In this document: positions 16,701 through 26,332 of the stretch, piece after piece | Layout of the letters: each line of letters opens with the position of its first letter | Position numbering within the stretch: the first letter of the stretch is position 1 | Assembly: GCA_009840165.1 (NCBI GenBank) | Contig: VXOG01000048.1 | Coordinates: 1 to 55,193 of the forward strand | Source of the DNA: Chloroflexota bacterium | GTDB lineage: Bacteria > Chloroflexota > Dehalococcoidia > Lucifugimonadales > UBA3495 | DNA: 55,193 nucleotides | Direction: 5' to 3' | Made by a program: the position numbers and the translations under genes | Notes under the pieces: model-generated | Databases searched by the model: none | What the model was told of the DNA's origin: nothing | Seen by the model: only the letters and a program-made list of their open reading frames with translations

Positions 16701-18563
16701 TTACGCCAGGCCGCGCTCCGCCAGGACTGGTTTGATGGCTTCGACCACGGGCGGGAGGTATTCGTTCCAGTCGCCGACGATGCCGTAATCGGCGGCGCGG
16801 AAGATGGCGGCGCGGTGGTTGCGGTTGATGGCGAGGATGACGCCGGCTTTCTGGATGCCCACGGTGTGGTTGAACGCGCCACGAATACCCACGGCCAGGT
16901 ACACCTGCGGGGCGATGGTGCGCCCGCTGATGCCCACCTGTATGTGATGGGGCAGCCAGCCGGAATGCACCACGTTGCGGGTGGTGCAGATGGACGCGCC
17001 GATGGTGGACGCCAACTGCTGGGCGGTGGGCACGCCTTCCTCGGTCACACCCATGCCGACGCCGACGACGACTTCGGCGGAAGTCAATTCCAGTGCGCCG
17101 TGCTCTTCGGAGAATTGTTCGCTGACGAGTGTGACGTCTGCGCCGGACAACGTGGCGGGCGGGATTACGTCCATACGCGCCGACCTGGCGCCGTCTTCCG
17201 GGGCGGCAGGCGTGAGCACGCCGGGGCGCAGCGTCACCAGGTTGGGCAGGGTTTTGGACAGGATGGGGGCGACGACGTTGCCGCCCAGGGCCGGCTTGAG
17301 CTGCACCAGCTGGCCGGCGTCGTTGATTTCCAGGTCGATGGCGTCGCCGGTGAGTCCGAGGCGCAGGCGGGCGGCGATGCGAGCGGCGAGGTCGCGTCCG
17401 TCGGCGGTGGCGGCGAACAGCACGGCGTAGGGCGGATCGGCGGCTATCGTATCGGAGAGGCTGTCGGCGACGCCGCGGCCGCAGATCGGGCCCAGCCCGG
17501 TGGTGTCCAGCGTGAGTATGCGGTCGGCGCCACCCTCCACGAGTTGGCGCAGTATGCCCATTTGACTCGCGGGTTCGCCGATGGAATCGCTAATTACGAC
17601 CGCGACGACTTCGCTCTGCGTGATGGGCGTAAGGGCGCGGGCCTTGCCCAGCATCTCCAGGGTGACCTGCCGTACACCGTCGCCAGTCAGTTCCGCGACT
17701 ACCCAGATGGGCCGGTCGCCGCCGTCGTGGTGGGGCAGTTCCGCATCGTCGGAGTCGTCGCCGGCGTCGGCAGCGAGGGACGCCAGGCGTTCGCGCAGAT
17801 GCTCGGCGATCTGGCGGGCCGCCTCCTCGGGCGTTTCGTCGCGGATGACGACGCCGAGGCGGTCGGGTTCGACGAGGCGGATGTCCTCAACCCAGGTGGG
17901 CGATCCTTCCAGGCCGAACAGGGAGAGGTCATCGGTGAGGTCGGCGCAGGTCAGTTGCTCGACGGTTCTGGTTTCGGCTTCGGTCATTTCCTCGCGGCCA
18001 GGGTAGCGTTCCTGTCCTGCGCCCTCGGTTACGCAGACGACGGCCGGCAGGTCACATTCCAGAACCTGGTAGCCTTCATCGGTGGCGCGTTCCACCGAGA
18101 TACGGTTGGCGGCACGGTCGATTTCCAGCTTGCGGACGTTGCTGATGTGGGGCAGGCCCATGAGCTCGGCGACTTCCGGCCCGACCTGTCCGGTTTCGGC
18201 GTCGCTGCTGTTGCGTCCGCAGACGATGAGGTCGGGCGACTCGCGCTGCAACGCCAGGGAAAGAGCTTGCGCGGTGGCAAGGGTGTCGCTGCCGGCCAGC
18301 GCGCGGTCGGAGAGCAGCACCGCGCGGTCGGCGCCCAGGGCGTAACATTGGGTGAGACCCTCGGCGGCGTTGGGCGGCCCCATGGACAGGGCGATCACGG
18401 TGTCGGCGTCGCCGTCCTTGAGGTCAACGGCCATGTTGATGCCCAGCAGGTCGAAGGGGTTGATTTCCGACGGAACTCCCTCGCGCTGGATCACCTTGTT
18501 TTCGTAGTCGAACTGTATGCGGGAAACTACGGGGACGTATTTCACGCAGACTGCTATTTTCAT
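16701..18563 (-). CDS. Fused electron transfer flavoprotein (beta-alpha)
   Basis: One 620-residue chain contains an EtfB/FixA-like half (about 1-255: KIAVCVKYVPVV, NPFDLLGINMAV, GADRAVLLSD, CGRNSSDAETGQVGP) and an EtfA/FixB-like half (about 285-620). The alpha half ends in an FAD-binding domain with GISGRTIAPQVYLAVGI, Asn-His at 565-566 and ADYGIVGDW. ETFs carry electrons from acyl-CoA or related dehydrogenases to the quinone pool. The fusion fixes 1:1 stoichiometry. The usual GGRG of the alpha flavin site reads GVGMG here (Met504), and GISGA reads GIRGA. No ETF-quinone oxidoreductase lies in the window. Confidence 0.88.
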   Translation of the reverse strand: MKIAVCVKYVPVVSRIQFDYENKVIQREGVPSEINPFDLLGINMAVDLKDGDADTVIALSMGPPNAAEGLTQCYALGADRAVLLSDRALAGSDTLATAQALSLALQRESPDLIVCGRNSSDAETGQVGPEVAELMGLPHISNVRKLEIDRAANRISVERATDEGYQVLECDLPAVVCVTEGAGQERYPGREEMTEAETRTVEQLTCADLTDDLSLFGLEGSPTWVEDIRLVEPDRLGVVIRDETPEEAARQIAEHLRERLASLAADAGDDSDDAELPHHDGGDRPIWVVAELTGDGVRQVTLEMLGKARALTPITQSEVVAVVISDSIGEPASQMGILRQLVEGGADRILTLDTTGLGPICGRGVADSLSDTIAADPPYAVLFAATADGRDLAARIAARLRLGLTGDAIDLEINDAGQLVQLKPALGGNVVAPILSKTLPNLVTLRPGVLTPAAPEDGARSARMDVIPPATLSGADVTLVSEQFSEEHGALELTSAEVVVGVGMGVTEEGVPTAQQLASTIGASICTTRNVVHSGWLPHHIQVGISGRTIAPQVYLAVGIRGAFNHTVGIQKAGVILAINRNHRAAIFRAADYGIVGDWNEYLPPVVEAIKPVLAERGLA

Positions 18564-18597
18564 GGGTATTGAACTCCTTTTTCCCGGCGACGGAATC

Positions 18598-18704
18598 GTC
18601 AGAATCAGGATTCACCAGATTTGATGATTTACCGGATTGAGTTGGTTACGCCGGGATATGGTCAATCCTGAAAGTCCGATAATCCCGCGAATCCTGATTC
18701 TGAC
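18598..18704. repeat. MITE-like 107-bp element, copy 1
   Basis: Perfect 15-bp terminal inverted repeats (GTCAGAATCAGGATT at 18598-18612, AATCCTGATTCTGAC at 18690-18704) flank an interior rich in GGATT/AATCC words. A second copy is at 36067-36176. It encodes no protein and lies between the ETF and nicotinate phosphoribosyltransferase genes. Confidence 0.8.
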
Positions 18705-18733
18705 AACATTCCAAATGCGGGCACGCCAACGGG

Positions 18734-20119
18734 TCAGGCTCCGCCGCCAGCTAATTCTCTGCGGATTTGGGTTTCCAGCCGTTGGACGCCGGCGCTTACG
18801 GACACGGGGTAGCGGGCCGGCGTTTTGAGTCGCCGGTGTTGGTCGGGCAGCTTCGCCAGGCCGTCGGCGACGCGCTGGCGGGCCGAGTCAATCGGGCTTG
18901 CCGGCGTCGTGCGCTGCCCGCCCGTCATTGCCTGCGTGAGCAGTGGTTCGCCGGAGTCATGGCGTTCGTCCTCCAGGGCGATCACGTCGCCGGCCATCTT
19001 GCCGTGGATGTCGTACTGACGGAATACCTGCTTGCCGCCGGGGAGGGATGCTTTGCCGGCGCTGAGTTTCATCACGGGCCGGCCGCCGTAGCACACCATC
19101 TTATAGACCATGTCGCAATACGGGGCGTCGGCGGACACGCCGACGCGGGTGCCGACGCCGAACATGTCGATGGGCGCGCCGCCCCGGACCAGCCGGTTGA
19201 GTTCGTATTCGTCCAGGCCGCCGCTGGCGACGATGCGCACGTAGTCCAGGCCGGCGTCGTCCAGAATGCGGCGCACCCGCCGGCTCAGGTCGTCGAAGTC
19301 GCCGGAGTCGAGGCGCACGCCGGTCAGGCGATGGCCGTCGGATTCCATTTCTCTGGCCACTTGAACGGCGATGTGCGCTGCGTTGATGGTGTCGTAAGTG
19401 TCCAGCAGCAGGATGCTGCGGCCGGGGAACCGGCGGGCGTAGGCGCGGAAGGCTTCGGCTTCGTCGTCGAAGCTGGTGATGTAGGAATGGGCCATGGTGC
19501 CGGTAGGCGGGATGCCGTAGCGCCGGGCCGCCAGCACGTTGCTGGTCGCGCCGAAGCCGGCGATGTACGACGCGCGGGCCATGCGCAGGGACGCCTCGGA
19601 GCCGTGGGTGCGGCGGGCCGCGAAGTCCGCCAGGGGTCGGCCGTCAGCGGCATCCACGCAGCGAGCGGACTTGGTGGCGAGCAAGGTCTGGTACTGCACC
19701 TGGTTGATGACGATGGTTTCGGCGAGTTGGGCGGCGATGACGGGCGCGGTCACTTCCAGGACCGGCTCATCGGTGAAGAAAAGGGACCCCTCAGGCATAG
19801 ATCGCATGCTGCCGGTGAACCGGAAGTCGCGCAGGTATTCCAGGAATTCCTCGGTGAATACGCCGGTGTCGCGCAGATAGTCCACGCTGGCGTCGTTGAA
19901 GGACAGGGCGGCCAGGCAATCGAGGGCGTCGTCAACGCCGGCGGCGACCAGGTATCCGCGATCGGGCGGGTATTCACGCACGTACAGGCTGAAGGTGGCC
20001 GCGCCGTCCATGCCCTCGGCGAAGTAGGATTGAGCCATGGTCAGCTCGTAGAAGTCGGTGAGCAGGCCGATGTCGCCGGCCGGCACGGGGAGATGAGGTT
20101 GTTCGCTCTGGCTGGCCAT
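18734..20119 (-). CDS. pncB: Nicotinate phosphoribosyltransferase
   Basis: The product (461 residues from the ATG at 20119) catalyses ATP-assisted formation of nicotinate mononucleotide from nicotinate and PRPP in NAD salvage (EC 6.3.4.21). Typical segments are [14 protein letters not shown] near the start, [12 protein letters not shown], the histidine in [44 protein letters not shown] and [13 protein letters not shown]. The frame is open further upstream, but family members start near the chosen residue. It is divergent from rph with about 130 bases between them. No NAD synthetase is nearby. Confidence 0.9.
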   Translation of the reverse strand: MASQSEQPHLPVPAGDIGLLTDFYELTMAQSYFAEGMDGAATFSLYVREYPPDRGYLVAAGVDDALDCLAALSFNDASVDYLRDTGVFTEEFLEYLRDFRFTGSMRSMPEGSLFFTDEPVLEVTAPVIAAQLAETIVINQVQYQTLLATKSARCVDAADGRPLADFAARRTHGSEASLRMARASYIAGFGATSNVLAARRYGIPPTGTMAHSYITSFDDEAEAFRAYARRFPGRSILLLDTYDTINAAHIAVQVAREMESDGHRLTGVRLDSGDFDDLSRRVRRILDDAGLDYVRIVASGGLDEYELNRLVRGGAPIDMFGVGTRVGVSADAPYCDMVYKMVCYGGRPVMKLSAGKASLPGGKQVFRQYDIHGKMAGDVIALEDERHDSGEPLLTQAMTGGQRTTPASPIDSARQRVADGLAKLPDQHRRLKTPARYPVSVSAGVQRLETQIRRELAGGGA

Positions 20120-20253
20120 GGCAATCCGTTGCCGCCGGCGATGGCAATGCGTGGGTAAGTCGCCGGCCGGGAGTGTCCGCATTATCGGGCGGGCCGGCAA
20201 TGGTGTCAAACGTGGGTTACACTGTTTGCATCACTGTTCAGGACGCTGCCAAC

Positions 20254-20982
20254 ATGAGCAATTCCATCATTCGCCACGACGGACGCGCGCCCGACCAACT
20301 GCGCCCGGTACGCATTACGCCCGGCTGTCAGCCTTTCGCCGAAGGTTCGGCCATGATCGAGATGGGCGACACGGCGGTGCTGTGCGCGGCGTCGGTGGAG
20401 GAAGACGTGCCACGCTGGATGCGCGGACGCGGCACGGGGTGGGTGACCGCCGAGTACGACATGCTGCCCCGGGCCACGTCGTCACGCCGGCGGCGGGACC
20501 GGGACTCCGGGCGTACCGCCAGCCGCTCCCAGGAAATCCAGCGGCTCATCGGCCGCTCCCTGCGCGCCGCCGCGAATCTGCCGGCGTTGGGCGAGCGGGC
20601 CATCTACCTGGACTGCGACGTGTTGCAGGCCGACGGCGGGACGCGCACCGCCGCCATCACCGGCGCATACGTGGCGATGCGTCTGGCGATGCAGGGGTTG
20701 GTGGACAGTGGGCGGCTGGAGCGAATTCCTCTGCATTGCGCCGTGGCCGCCATCAGCGTCGGGCTGCACGACGGCGAGTTGCTGCTGGACCTGGACTACG
20801 CGGAGGACTCCACCGCCGACGCCGATTTCAACATCGTGATGACCGACGCCGGGGATTTGGTGGAGATACAAGGGACGGCGGAGGGTATGCCGTTTCCGAG
20901 GCAGCGGGCGGGGGAGGCGATAGCGCTGGCGGCGCGGGGAATGGAGCGGCTATTCGGGGCGCAGCGGGGAGCGGTGGGGTAA
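20254..20982 (+). CDS. rph: Ribonuclease PH
   Basis: The product (242 residues) is a phosphorolytic 3'-5' exoribonuclease that trims tRNA 3' ends (EC 2.7.7.56). Diagnostic segments are [13 protein letters not shown] at the N-terminus, [47 protein letters not shown], and [20 protein letters not shown]. The length is normal for the family. ATG at 20254 gives the conserved start. Its 3' end overlaps the convergent BrnA-like gene by 33 bases. Confidence 0.93.
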   Translation: MSNSIIRHDGRAPDQLRPVRITPGCQPFAEGSAMIEMGDTAVLCAASVEEDVPRWMRGRGTGWVTAEYDMLPRATSSRRRRDRDSGRTASRSQEIQRLIGRSLRAAANLPALGERAIYLDCDVLQADGGTRTAAITGAYVAMRLAMQGLVDSGRLERIPLHCAVAAISVGLHDGELLLDLDYAEDSTADADFNIVMTDAGDLVEIQGTAEGMPFPRQRAGEAIALAARGMERLFGAQRGAVG

Positions 20983-21336
20983 CGCCTCGATGGCTGAGCG
21001 GAGGGTGTCGTTGATGCGCTTTTGCCAATCGGGTCCGCTTTCGAGGAAATGGGCGAGCAGGTCAATGTCCAGCTCAACGCTGACTTGTCGTTTGCTCAAG
21101 CCTTCCTGTTCATGCCGCCGGCGCAAGCTCTGAGCGACCAAGTGGGGATGGACTTCAATCGCCGGCCGCGCCCGCTTGAACATTTCCGCGGTCCATTCCG
21201 GGTTATCCGGGTCCCGGGCGATGCCAACGTTGATGGCAATTTCTTCATTGTATTGTGCGGCAATTTCAGCGAAGGTCAATTTGCTTGCCACCAGTTCGTC
21301 AAAACGCCGGGCTGTCAGGTCAGCGTTCTTCATCAT
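20950..21336 (-). CDS. BrnA-like antitoxin without adjacent BrnT
   Basis: The 128-residue product resembles BrnA antitoxins. Features are an [13 protein letters not shown] segment, then [16 protein letters not shown] with [17 protein letters not shown], a ribbon-helix-helix-like DNA-binding end. ATG at 21336 (second ATG at 21333) follows GAGGAG at seven bases. The usual upstream BrnT toxin gene is not seen. The 146 bases before the methylase gene hold no match. The 3' end overlaps rph tail to tail. It may act alone as a repressor or as a remnant antitoxin. Confidence 0.72.
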   Translation of the reverse strand: MMKNADLTARRFDELVASKLTFAEIAAQYNEEIAINVGIARDPDNPEWTAEMFKRARPAIEVHPHLVAQSLRRRHEQEGLSKRQVSVELDIDLLAHFLESGPDWQKRINDTLRSAIEALPHRSPLRPE

Positions 21337-21482
21337 ACGTTTTCTCCTCTTTGGCGTTCGACCGGCGCAGACTGATGATGCGGGTATTATCGCCTCCTTC
21401 AGCGTGCATCGTAGTGGTGACAAAATGCAGTTGCGCGTTTGCTGACGTTATCGGAAAATACGCCGGTATTCTCACACATTAG

Positions 21483-22421
21483 ATGCGTTGCCAAGAACGC
21501 CATGCCACTATGTTATCCATCAGTCATTCTACAAATTCCTCGGCAAGGATAACCGCAATTCCGCTATCCTCCATACCGGCAGTTAACGTGGCGACCGTTC
21601 CACAGCGCAGCCCATTGCGCTATCCCGGCGGTAAGACGTGGCTCGTGCCTCATATTCGCGCATGGCTGGGCAATCAAGATGCCCAGCCAGAAGTTATCGT
21701 TGAGCCTTTCGCTGGCGGTGGCATCGTGTCCCTGACCGCAGTGATGGAAGGACTGGCGCAACGTTGTGTAATGGCGGAAATCGATCGCGAAGTGGCAGCT
21801 TTTTGGAAAGCAGCTCTGGACCATAGCGACGCCCTTATAGCTGAGATTCGACAGTTCTCTCCCACACGGAGGCGGATCGAGGAAATCGCCGAACAGTCTC
21901 CTACCGGTGTGTTAGAGCGGGGATTTCGAGCCTTGGCTCTTAATCGCACACGCAGAGGGGGGATATTGGCAGCGGGTGCATCCCTTTCGCGATCTGGAGA
22001 GAACGGCAAGGGACTCGCCTCCCGGTGGTATCCCGAAACGTTGGCGAAGAGGCTTCGTGCTATCGCTGAGTATGCTGGACAGATTGAGTTTCACGAAACA
22101 GACGGCATGGAATTACTGGAAGGGATGTTGTCATCGTGCGTCAAGGGCGAGACAGTAGTTTTCGCCGACCCACCCTACACGGCTGGAGGGAAAAGGGCCG
22201 GCAGCCGCTTGTACAATCACAACGTCATTGACCACCAGCGGCTGTTTGCGATGCTTGCCGATAGCGAAGTGAACTTCTTGATGACCTATGACGAATCCCC
22301 TGAGATAGTGACGTTGGTTGCCAAGCATCATTTTTCTGCTGTTCGCGTCATTATGAAAAACACACACCATGCTCGCCTGTCCGAGCTTGTAATCACGCCT
22401 CAACCAGTGTTCCTTCGATGA
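21483..22421 (+). CDS. D12-class DNA adenine N6-methyltransferase
   Basis: The product (312 residues) carries the Dam/D12 class motifs: RYPGGK (46-51), EPFAGGG for AdoMet binding (74-80) and the catalytic DPPY (229-232). It would methylate adenine at the site cut by the adjacent restriction enzyme. The TGA stop and the next gene's ATG overlap (ATGA), so the two are coupled. The residues before about 40 look like an extension and the true start may be later (for example GTG at 21591). Base composition is visibly lower in GC than the flanks, which suggests transfer. Confidence 0.85.
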   Translation: MRCQERHATMLSISHSTNSSARITAIPLSSIPAVNVATVPQRSPLRYPGGKTWLVPHIRAWLGNQDAQPEVIVEPFAGGGIVSLTAVMEGLAQRCVMAEIDREVAAFWKAALDHSDALIAEIRQFSPTRRRIEEIAEQSPTGVLERGFRALALNRTRRGGILAAGASLSRSGENGKGLASRWYPETLAKRLRAIAEYAGQIEFHETDGMELLEGMLSSCVKGETVVFADPPYTAGGKRAGSRLYNHNVIDHQRLFAMLADSEVNFLMTYDESPEIVTLVAKHHFSAVRVIMKNTHHARLSELVITPQPVFLR

Positions 22422-23293
22422 GCCGCTACGGAATCGGAGAATGGTACGGGAAGCCGCTAGTTGATCTGACCGTATCAAGCCGGCAACGGCTAGCACGCAC
22501 GGCGTTGGGGAATGAGACTCCACCGTCCTGTCCTTTCCAAGAAGGCGCGCCGACGTGTCGTAAATCCGGCGGCGTATGCTCTTTGCTACAGTATGAAGAA
22601 GGTCAGGACGGGCGTATTAGACGTCCGGAAGACCTGCCCGTTATCGTCTGTCCAGCGCGATTTGAGCAGGACAGGTTGCTCATCCGATGGTTAGCGGAAA
22701 TCGTGGGCTTGCCCTCGGCCGAAACTATGATTGCCCGCGAGATCCCTTTCATGCAGAGTACCAGCACCGAAAGACCTGCCGGCAAAATTGACTTGGTCGT
22801 CGGAAGGGTCGGAAGCGATGAGTTGCGCTGGTACGCATTGGAGATTCAAGCAGTCTATTTCTCCGGGCCCGGAATGTCATCTCAGTTTGAACTGCTTCGA
22901 AATGATACGGAGCCTTTACCACCTTATCCGGATCGGGTACGTCGCCCCGACTGGCGTTCCTCCAGCGCCAAGCGCCTTATGCCGCAACTGCAAGTCAAGG
23001 CACCGACTGTACGCCGATGGCAGACCAAAATAGCCGTTGCCGTTGACCGTCCATTTTTCGAGTCTATCGGCGGTCCCAGTCCCAACGCAAGCCGGGACAT
23101 CAATGATGGAGACGTGATTTGGCTGGTGCCGGAGTTGGCACGTGATGATTCCGACGGTTCTTATCGGCTAACCCGTGGTCATTGGGAAGTCCTCACCTTG
23201 GAGGCGTCCACTGAAAAATTGCTGGCCGCCAGGACAATATCTCGAAATGCTTTTGAGGCGGCATTGCGAGAAAAACTATTGCCACTGGGTTAG
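22418..23293 (+). CDS. NotI-family type II restriction endonuclease
   Basis: The 291-residue product has the four-cysteine metal site typical of NotI (Cys38, 47, 54, 78 in CPF, TCRKSGGVC, VCPARF) and a PD-(D/E)XK-type core with Asp125 (GKIDLVVGR) and Glu142-x-Gln144 (YALEIQAVYF). NotI binds an iron in its Cys4 site and uses an E-x-Q variant core. It overlaps the methylase gene by four bases, a complete type II pair. The stop overlaps the convergent M16 peptidase gene by 18 bases. Site specificity cannot be deduced; the partner is an adenine methylase, whereas NotI itself is paired with a cytosine methylase. Confidence 0.78.
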   Translation: MSRYGIGEWYGKPLVDLTVSSRQRLARTALGNETPPSCPFQEGAPTCRKSGGVCSLLQYEEGQDGRIRRPEDLPVIVCPARFEQDRLLIRWLAEIVGLPSAETMIAREIPFMQSTSTERPAGKIDLVVGRVGSDELRWYALEIQAVYFSGPGMSSQFELLRNDTEPLPPYPDRVRRPDWRSSSAKRLMPQLQVKAPTVRRWQTKIAVAVDRPFFESIGGPSPNASRDINDGDVIWLVPELARDDSDGSYRLTRGHWEVLTLEASTEKLLAARTISRNAFEAALREKLLPLG

Positions 23294-25951
23294 GATTTCC
23301 CCCTCAGCACCCAGCACGGTTAGGACGTAGCCAAGACTGCGCAGGGGTTCTTCCACCTGTTCGCGGTCGCCTACTACCAGGATGGTTAGGCGGTTGGTTG
23401 CCAGGTACTCGGCGCCGATGCGGTGGGTGTCGGCGAGGGTGACGGCGGCCAGCCTGTCCTCGAAGGTGCGGAAGTAGTCGTCGGGGAGGTTGAATTGGGC
23501 CAGCGTTACCAGTTGGCCGAGCAGTTGCGCCGGACGCTCGAATCCGGCGGGGTAGCCCAGGCGCAGCCCGTTTTGGGCGTTGTTCAGCTCGTCTTCGGTG
23601 AGGGGACGCTCGCCACTGATGTGGGCGAACTCTCTCAGGGTCTCCACCACCGCCTCTCGCGTGACGGCGGTTTGCACGCTGCCGCCGGCCGACAATAGCG
23701 ACGGGGCGTTGTACCAGGATATGCCGGAGTTGTAGCCGTAGGAATATCCCTTGTCCTGCCGGAGGTTCTGGTTGAGGCGAGCGGAGAATTGCCCGCCGAA
23801 GGCGTAGTTGAGCACCGACAGCGCCATGTGGTCGGCGTGGCTACGTTCCACCAGCGGCATTCCGGCACGGATCACCGACTGGGCCGCGCCGGGTTTGTCA
23901 ATCAGGTAGATGCGAGGGCCGTCGCCATTGTCCGGCACATCGCCGGCGTCGATATTTGCTGCCGGCTCCGGCGGCGCTTTCCAGTCCCCAAAATGCTCCT
24001 CGGCGGCGGCCAGGGCATCGTGCAGAGAAACGTCGCCGGCCACCAGCAGGCAGAGCAGACCGGGTCGCAGGGACTCGTTGTGTCTCGTCACCAGCTCGAT
24101 GCGCTGCATAGCCGACACCGTCGCCTCATTGCCCAGGTTGGAATGGGCATAGGGTGATCCCGACCCAAATACCAACGTGCCGAAGTTGGAGTCGGCGAGG
24201 AATCCTGCGTCGTCCTTGGCCCGACGCAGGTCGGTCAATCGCTCCCGGCGCACCCGCTCCAGTTCGTGTTCGGGGAAGTTGGCGTTGCGAGCGACGTCGG
24301 CGGCAAGGCCCAGGGCGTGTTGCCAGTGCCTGCCCAATGTCTCTGCGGTGAGCAACGTGAGTTCCTTGCGGGCCTCGGCGCCCAGCCGTGATCCGATGTG
24401 CTCGAAGGCGGCGGAGATTTCCTGGCTGCTGCGGTTGGCCGTGCCTTCGTCCATCATGGCCGCCGTGAACGACGAGAGGCCCGGCCTGCCGGCGGGGTCG
24501 CCGGTGGCTCCGGCCCGTGCCAGCAACGCGAAAGACACCAGGGGGCCGCCGGTAGCAGACTTGTTGGCTACAACGATCTCCATTCCGTTGCTGAGGCGGC
24601 TGCGCTGCGGTATCGGCGGAACGAACGCGGGCGTGGGGCCGCCGGCAGGTTGCACAGTGCGATCAACCGCCATCGACGCGGTGGATAGCGGTCGTTCGGG
24701 ATACACCCGCATCCGCACCCGGCCGCCGCTGAAGATCTGTTGGTGAACCCGCAGCACGTCCTCCCGCTTTACCTTGCGGTAGTCTTCCATCACCGTGTTG
24801 AGGCGGTCCGGGTCGCCGGTGAAGGTGTTGAAGTAGTTGAGGGCGTCGGCGCGGCCGCCAAACCCGCCGACGCGGGACAGGGTGCGGTAGTGCTGCATCT
24901 CGATGCGGTTGATGGCCCGCTCAAATTCCTCTTCGGTGGGCGGCTCCGTGGCGATGCCGGCGAGCACCTCCTCGGCGGCCTCCTCCACCTCTTCCAGCGT
25001 ATGCCCCTCGGCGGGGGTCAGCTCCATGCGGAACTGACCGGCGATCTCGGCGGCGTAATAGCTCACGGACGCCGACTGAGCGATTTGCTTTTCATAGACC
25101 AGCGAACGGTACATGCGGCTGCTGTGGCCGTCGGACAGGATGGCCCGCAGGATGTCGCTGGCGTCGTCGTCTCCCGAATGGTTGGCGGGAGCAAGCCACA
25201 CGGAATACTGGCGCGGCAGCGTGACGCGGTCGGTCATCTCCAGGTCAACGCGGCCAGCCAGCGGTGAATCGGCGCGGGCGATGCGACGCACCGCCGGCCC
25301 GGGGTCCAAGTCGGCGAAGTAACGCTGCGCCAGGTCCAGCGCCTCGGCGGTGTCGATGTCGCCGGCGATGGCAAGGCTGGCGTTGGACGGAGAGTAGTAG
25401 CGGCGGAAAAAGTCCTTCACGTCGTCCAGGCTGGCGGCGTCCAGGTCTTCCTGGGATCCAATGGTCATCCAGTGGTAGGGATGGGGCAGCGGGAACAAGG
25501 ATTGCTGGATGTGCCACTGGGCCATGCCGTAGGGCCGATTTTCGTAGCTCTGCCGCCGCTCGTTTTTGACCACGTCCCGCTCGGTGTCAAACCCTTCCTG
25601 GTCCAGAGCGTCCAGCAGGAAGCCCATGCGGTCGGCCTCCAGCCACAGCGCCAGTTCCAGGTAGTTGGACGGCACGTCCTCCCAGTAGTTGGTGCGGTCT
25701 CCGGTGGTGGAACCGTTCAGCGACGCGCCGATTTTCTGCAAGGGCTCGAAGTGGCTGGCCTTGTGGTGCCGGGTGCCGCGGAACATGATGTGCTCAAAGA
25801 GGTGGGCGAAGCCGGTGCGTCCAATCTCCTCGTCCTTGGAGCCCACGTGGTACCAGACGTTGACCGCAGCAACGGGAATGGAGCGGTCCTGATGCAGAAT
25901 TACATCGAGACCGTTGGGCAGGGTGTGTTTCTCAAAAGCGATGCCAGCCAT
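23276..25951 (-). CDS. M16 family zinc metallopeptidase (double-domain)
   Basis: The product (891 residues) contains two M16 (insulinase/mitochondrial processing peptidase-like) halves. The first half keeps the inverted zinc motif HLFEH (His50, Glu53, His54) and the downstream zinc ligand Glu131 in NERRQ. The second half (about 440-891) has the M16 C-terminal fold signatures, including GYSYGYNSG, but no HxxEH, so it is a structural partner. No signal peptide is evident, so it may act in the cytoplasm on peptides. ATG at 25951 follows AAGGAA. It is convergent with the restriction operon. Confidence 0.88.
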   Translation of the reverse strand: MAGIAFEKHTLPNGLDVILHQDRSIPVAAVNVWYHVGSKDEEIGRTGFAHLFEHIMFRGTRHHKASHFEPLQKIGASLNGSTTGDRTNYWEDVPSNYLELALWLEADRMGFLLDALDQEGFDTERDVVKNERRQSYENRPYGMAQWHIQQSLFPLPHPYHWMTIGSQEDLDAASLDDVKDFFRRYYSPSNASLAIAGDIDTAEALDLAQRYFADLDPGPAVRRIARADSPLAGRVDLEMTDRVTLPRQYSVWLAPANHSGDDDASDILRAILSDGHSSRMYRSLVYEKQIAQSASVSYYAAEIAGQFRMELTPAEGHTLEEVEEAAEEVLAGIATEPPTEEEFERAINRIEMQHYRTLSRVGGFGGRADALNYFNTFTGDPDRLNTVMEDYRKVKREDVLRVHQQIFSGGRVRMRVYPERPLSTASMAVDRTVQPAGGPTPAFVPPIPQRSRLSNGMEIVVANKSATGGPLVSFALLARAGATGDPAGRPGLSSFTAAMMDEGTANRSSQEISAAFEHIGSRLGAEARKELTLLTAETLGRHWQHALGLAADVARNANFPEHELERVRRERLTDLRRAKDDAGFLADSNFGTLVFGSGSPYAHSNLGNEATVSAMQRIELVTRHNESLRPGLLCLLVAGDVSLHDALAAAEEHFGDWKAPPEPAANIDAGDVPDNGDGPRIYLIDKPGAAQSVIRAGMPLVERSHADHMALSVLNYAFGGQFSARLNQNLRQDKGYSYGYNSGISWYNAPSLLSAGGSVQTAVTREAVVETLREFAHISGERPLTEDELNNAQNGLRLGYPAGFERPAQLLGQLVTLAQFNLPDDYFRTFEDRLAAVTLADTHRIGAEYLATNRLTILVVGDREQVEEPLRSLGYVLTVLGAEGEILTQWQ

Positions 25952-26098
25952 AAATCAGCGTTCCTTTTCGTAGTAGTGCGGCCATTGTAGCATCGGGAGG
26001 GCCCAACTCCGCGGCCGGTTTGACCGGCGCAGAAATCGTTTGCTACTATGGCTGTAGCAGGCCAGCCAGCCAATTGGCAAGGAATGGGTGCAAGCGCC

Positions 26099-26332
26099 AT
26101 GATCGAGTCCACAATCGCCGCGAAGGGACAAACCACATTGCCTGAAGCAGTGCTGGAAGCTCTATCATTGGAGGAAGGAGACCGGGTGCGGTACTTCGTG
26201 TATGATGGCCAAGTTCGCATCCGAAAAGTGGAGCACATCAGCCGCCTCTACGGGATAGCCAAGTATGACGGGCCGCCCGTGTCATTAGAGGAAATGCAAG
26301 AGGCCATCATAGCCGGCGCGACTGAAATATGA
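26099..26332 (+). CDS. AbrB-family antitoxin
   Basis: The 77-residue product has a SpoVT/AbrB DNA-binding domain (MIESTIAAKGQTTLPEAV, then EEGDRVRYFVYDG) and a C-terminal toxin-binding tail. Its stop overlaps the ATG of the following PIN gene (ATGA). The ATG at 26099 matches family starts; an earlier ATG at 26048 is possible. Antitoxin role is inferred from family and coupling. Confidence 0.82.
   Translation: MIESTIAAKGQTTLPEAVLEALSLEEGDRVRYFVYDGQVRIRKVEHISRLYGIAKYDGPPVSLEEMQEAIIAGATEI

Noticed and set aside
16815..18572. A 585-codon open frame on the plus strand opposite the ETF gene
   Set aside because: It is the antisense of a clear coding gene in high-GC DNA, with low-complexity Gly/Val/Ala composition, no domain and no start signal.
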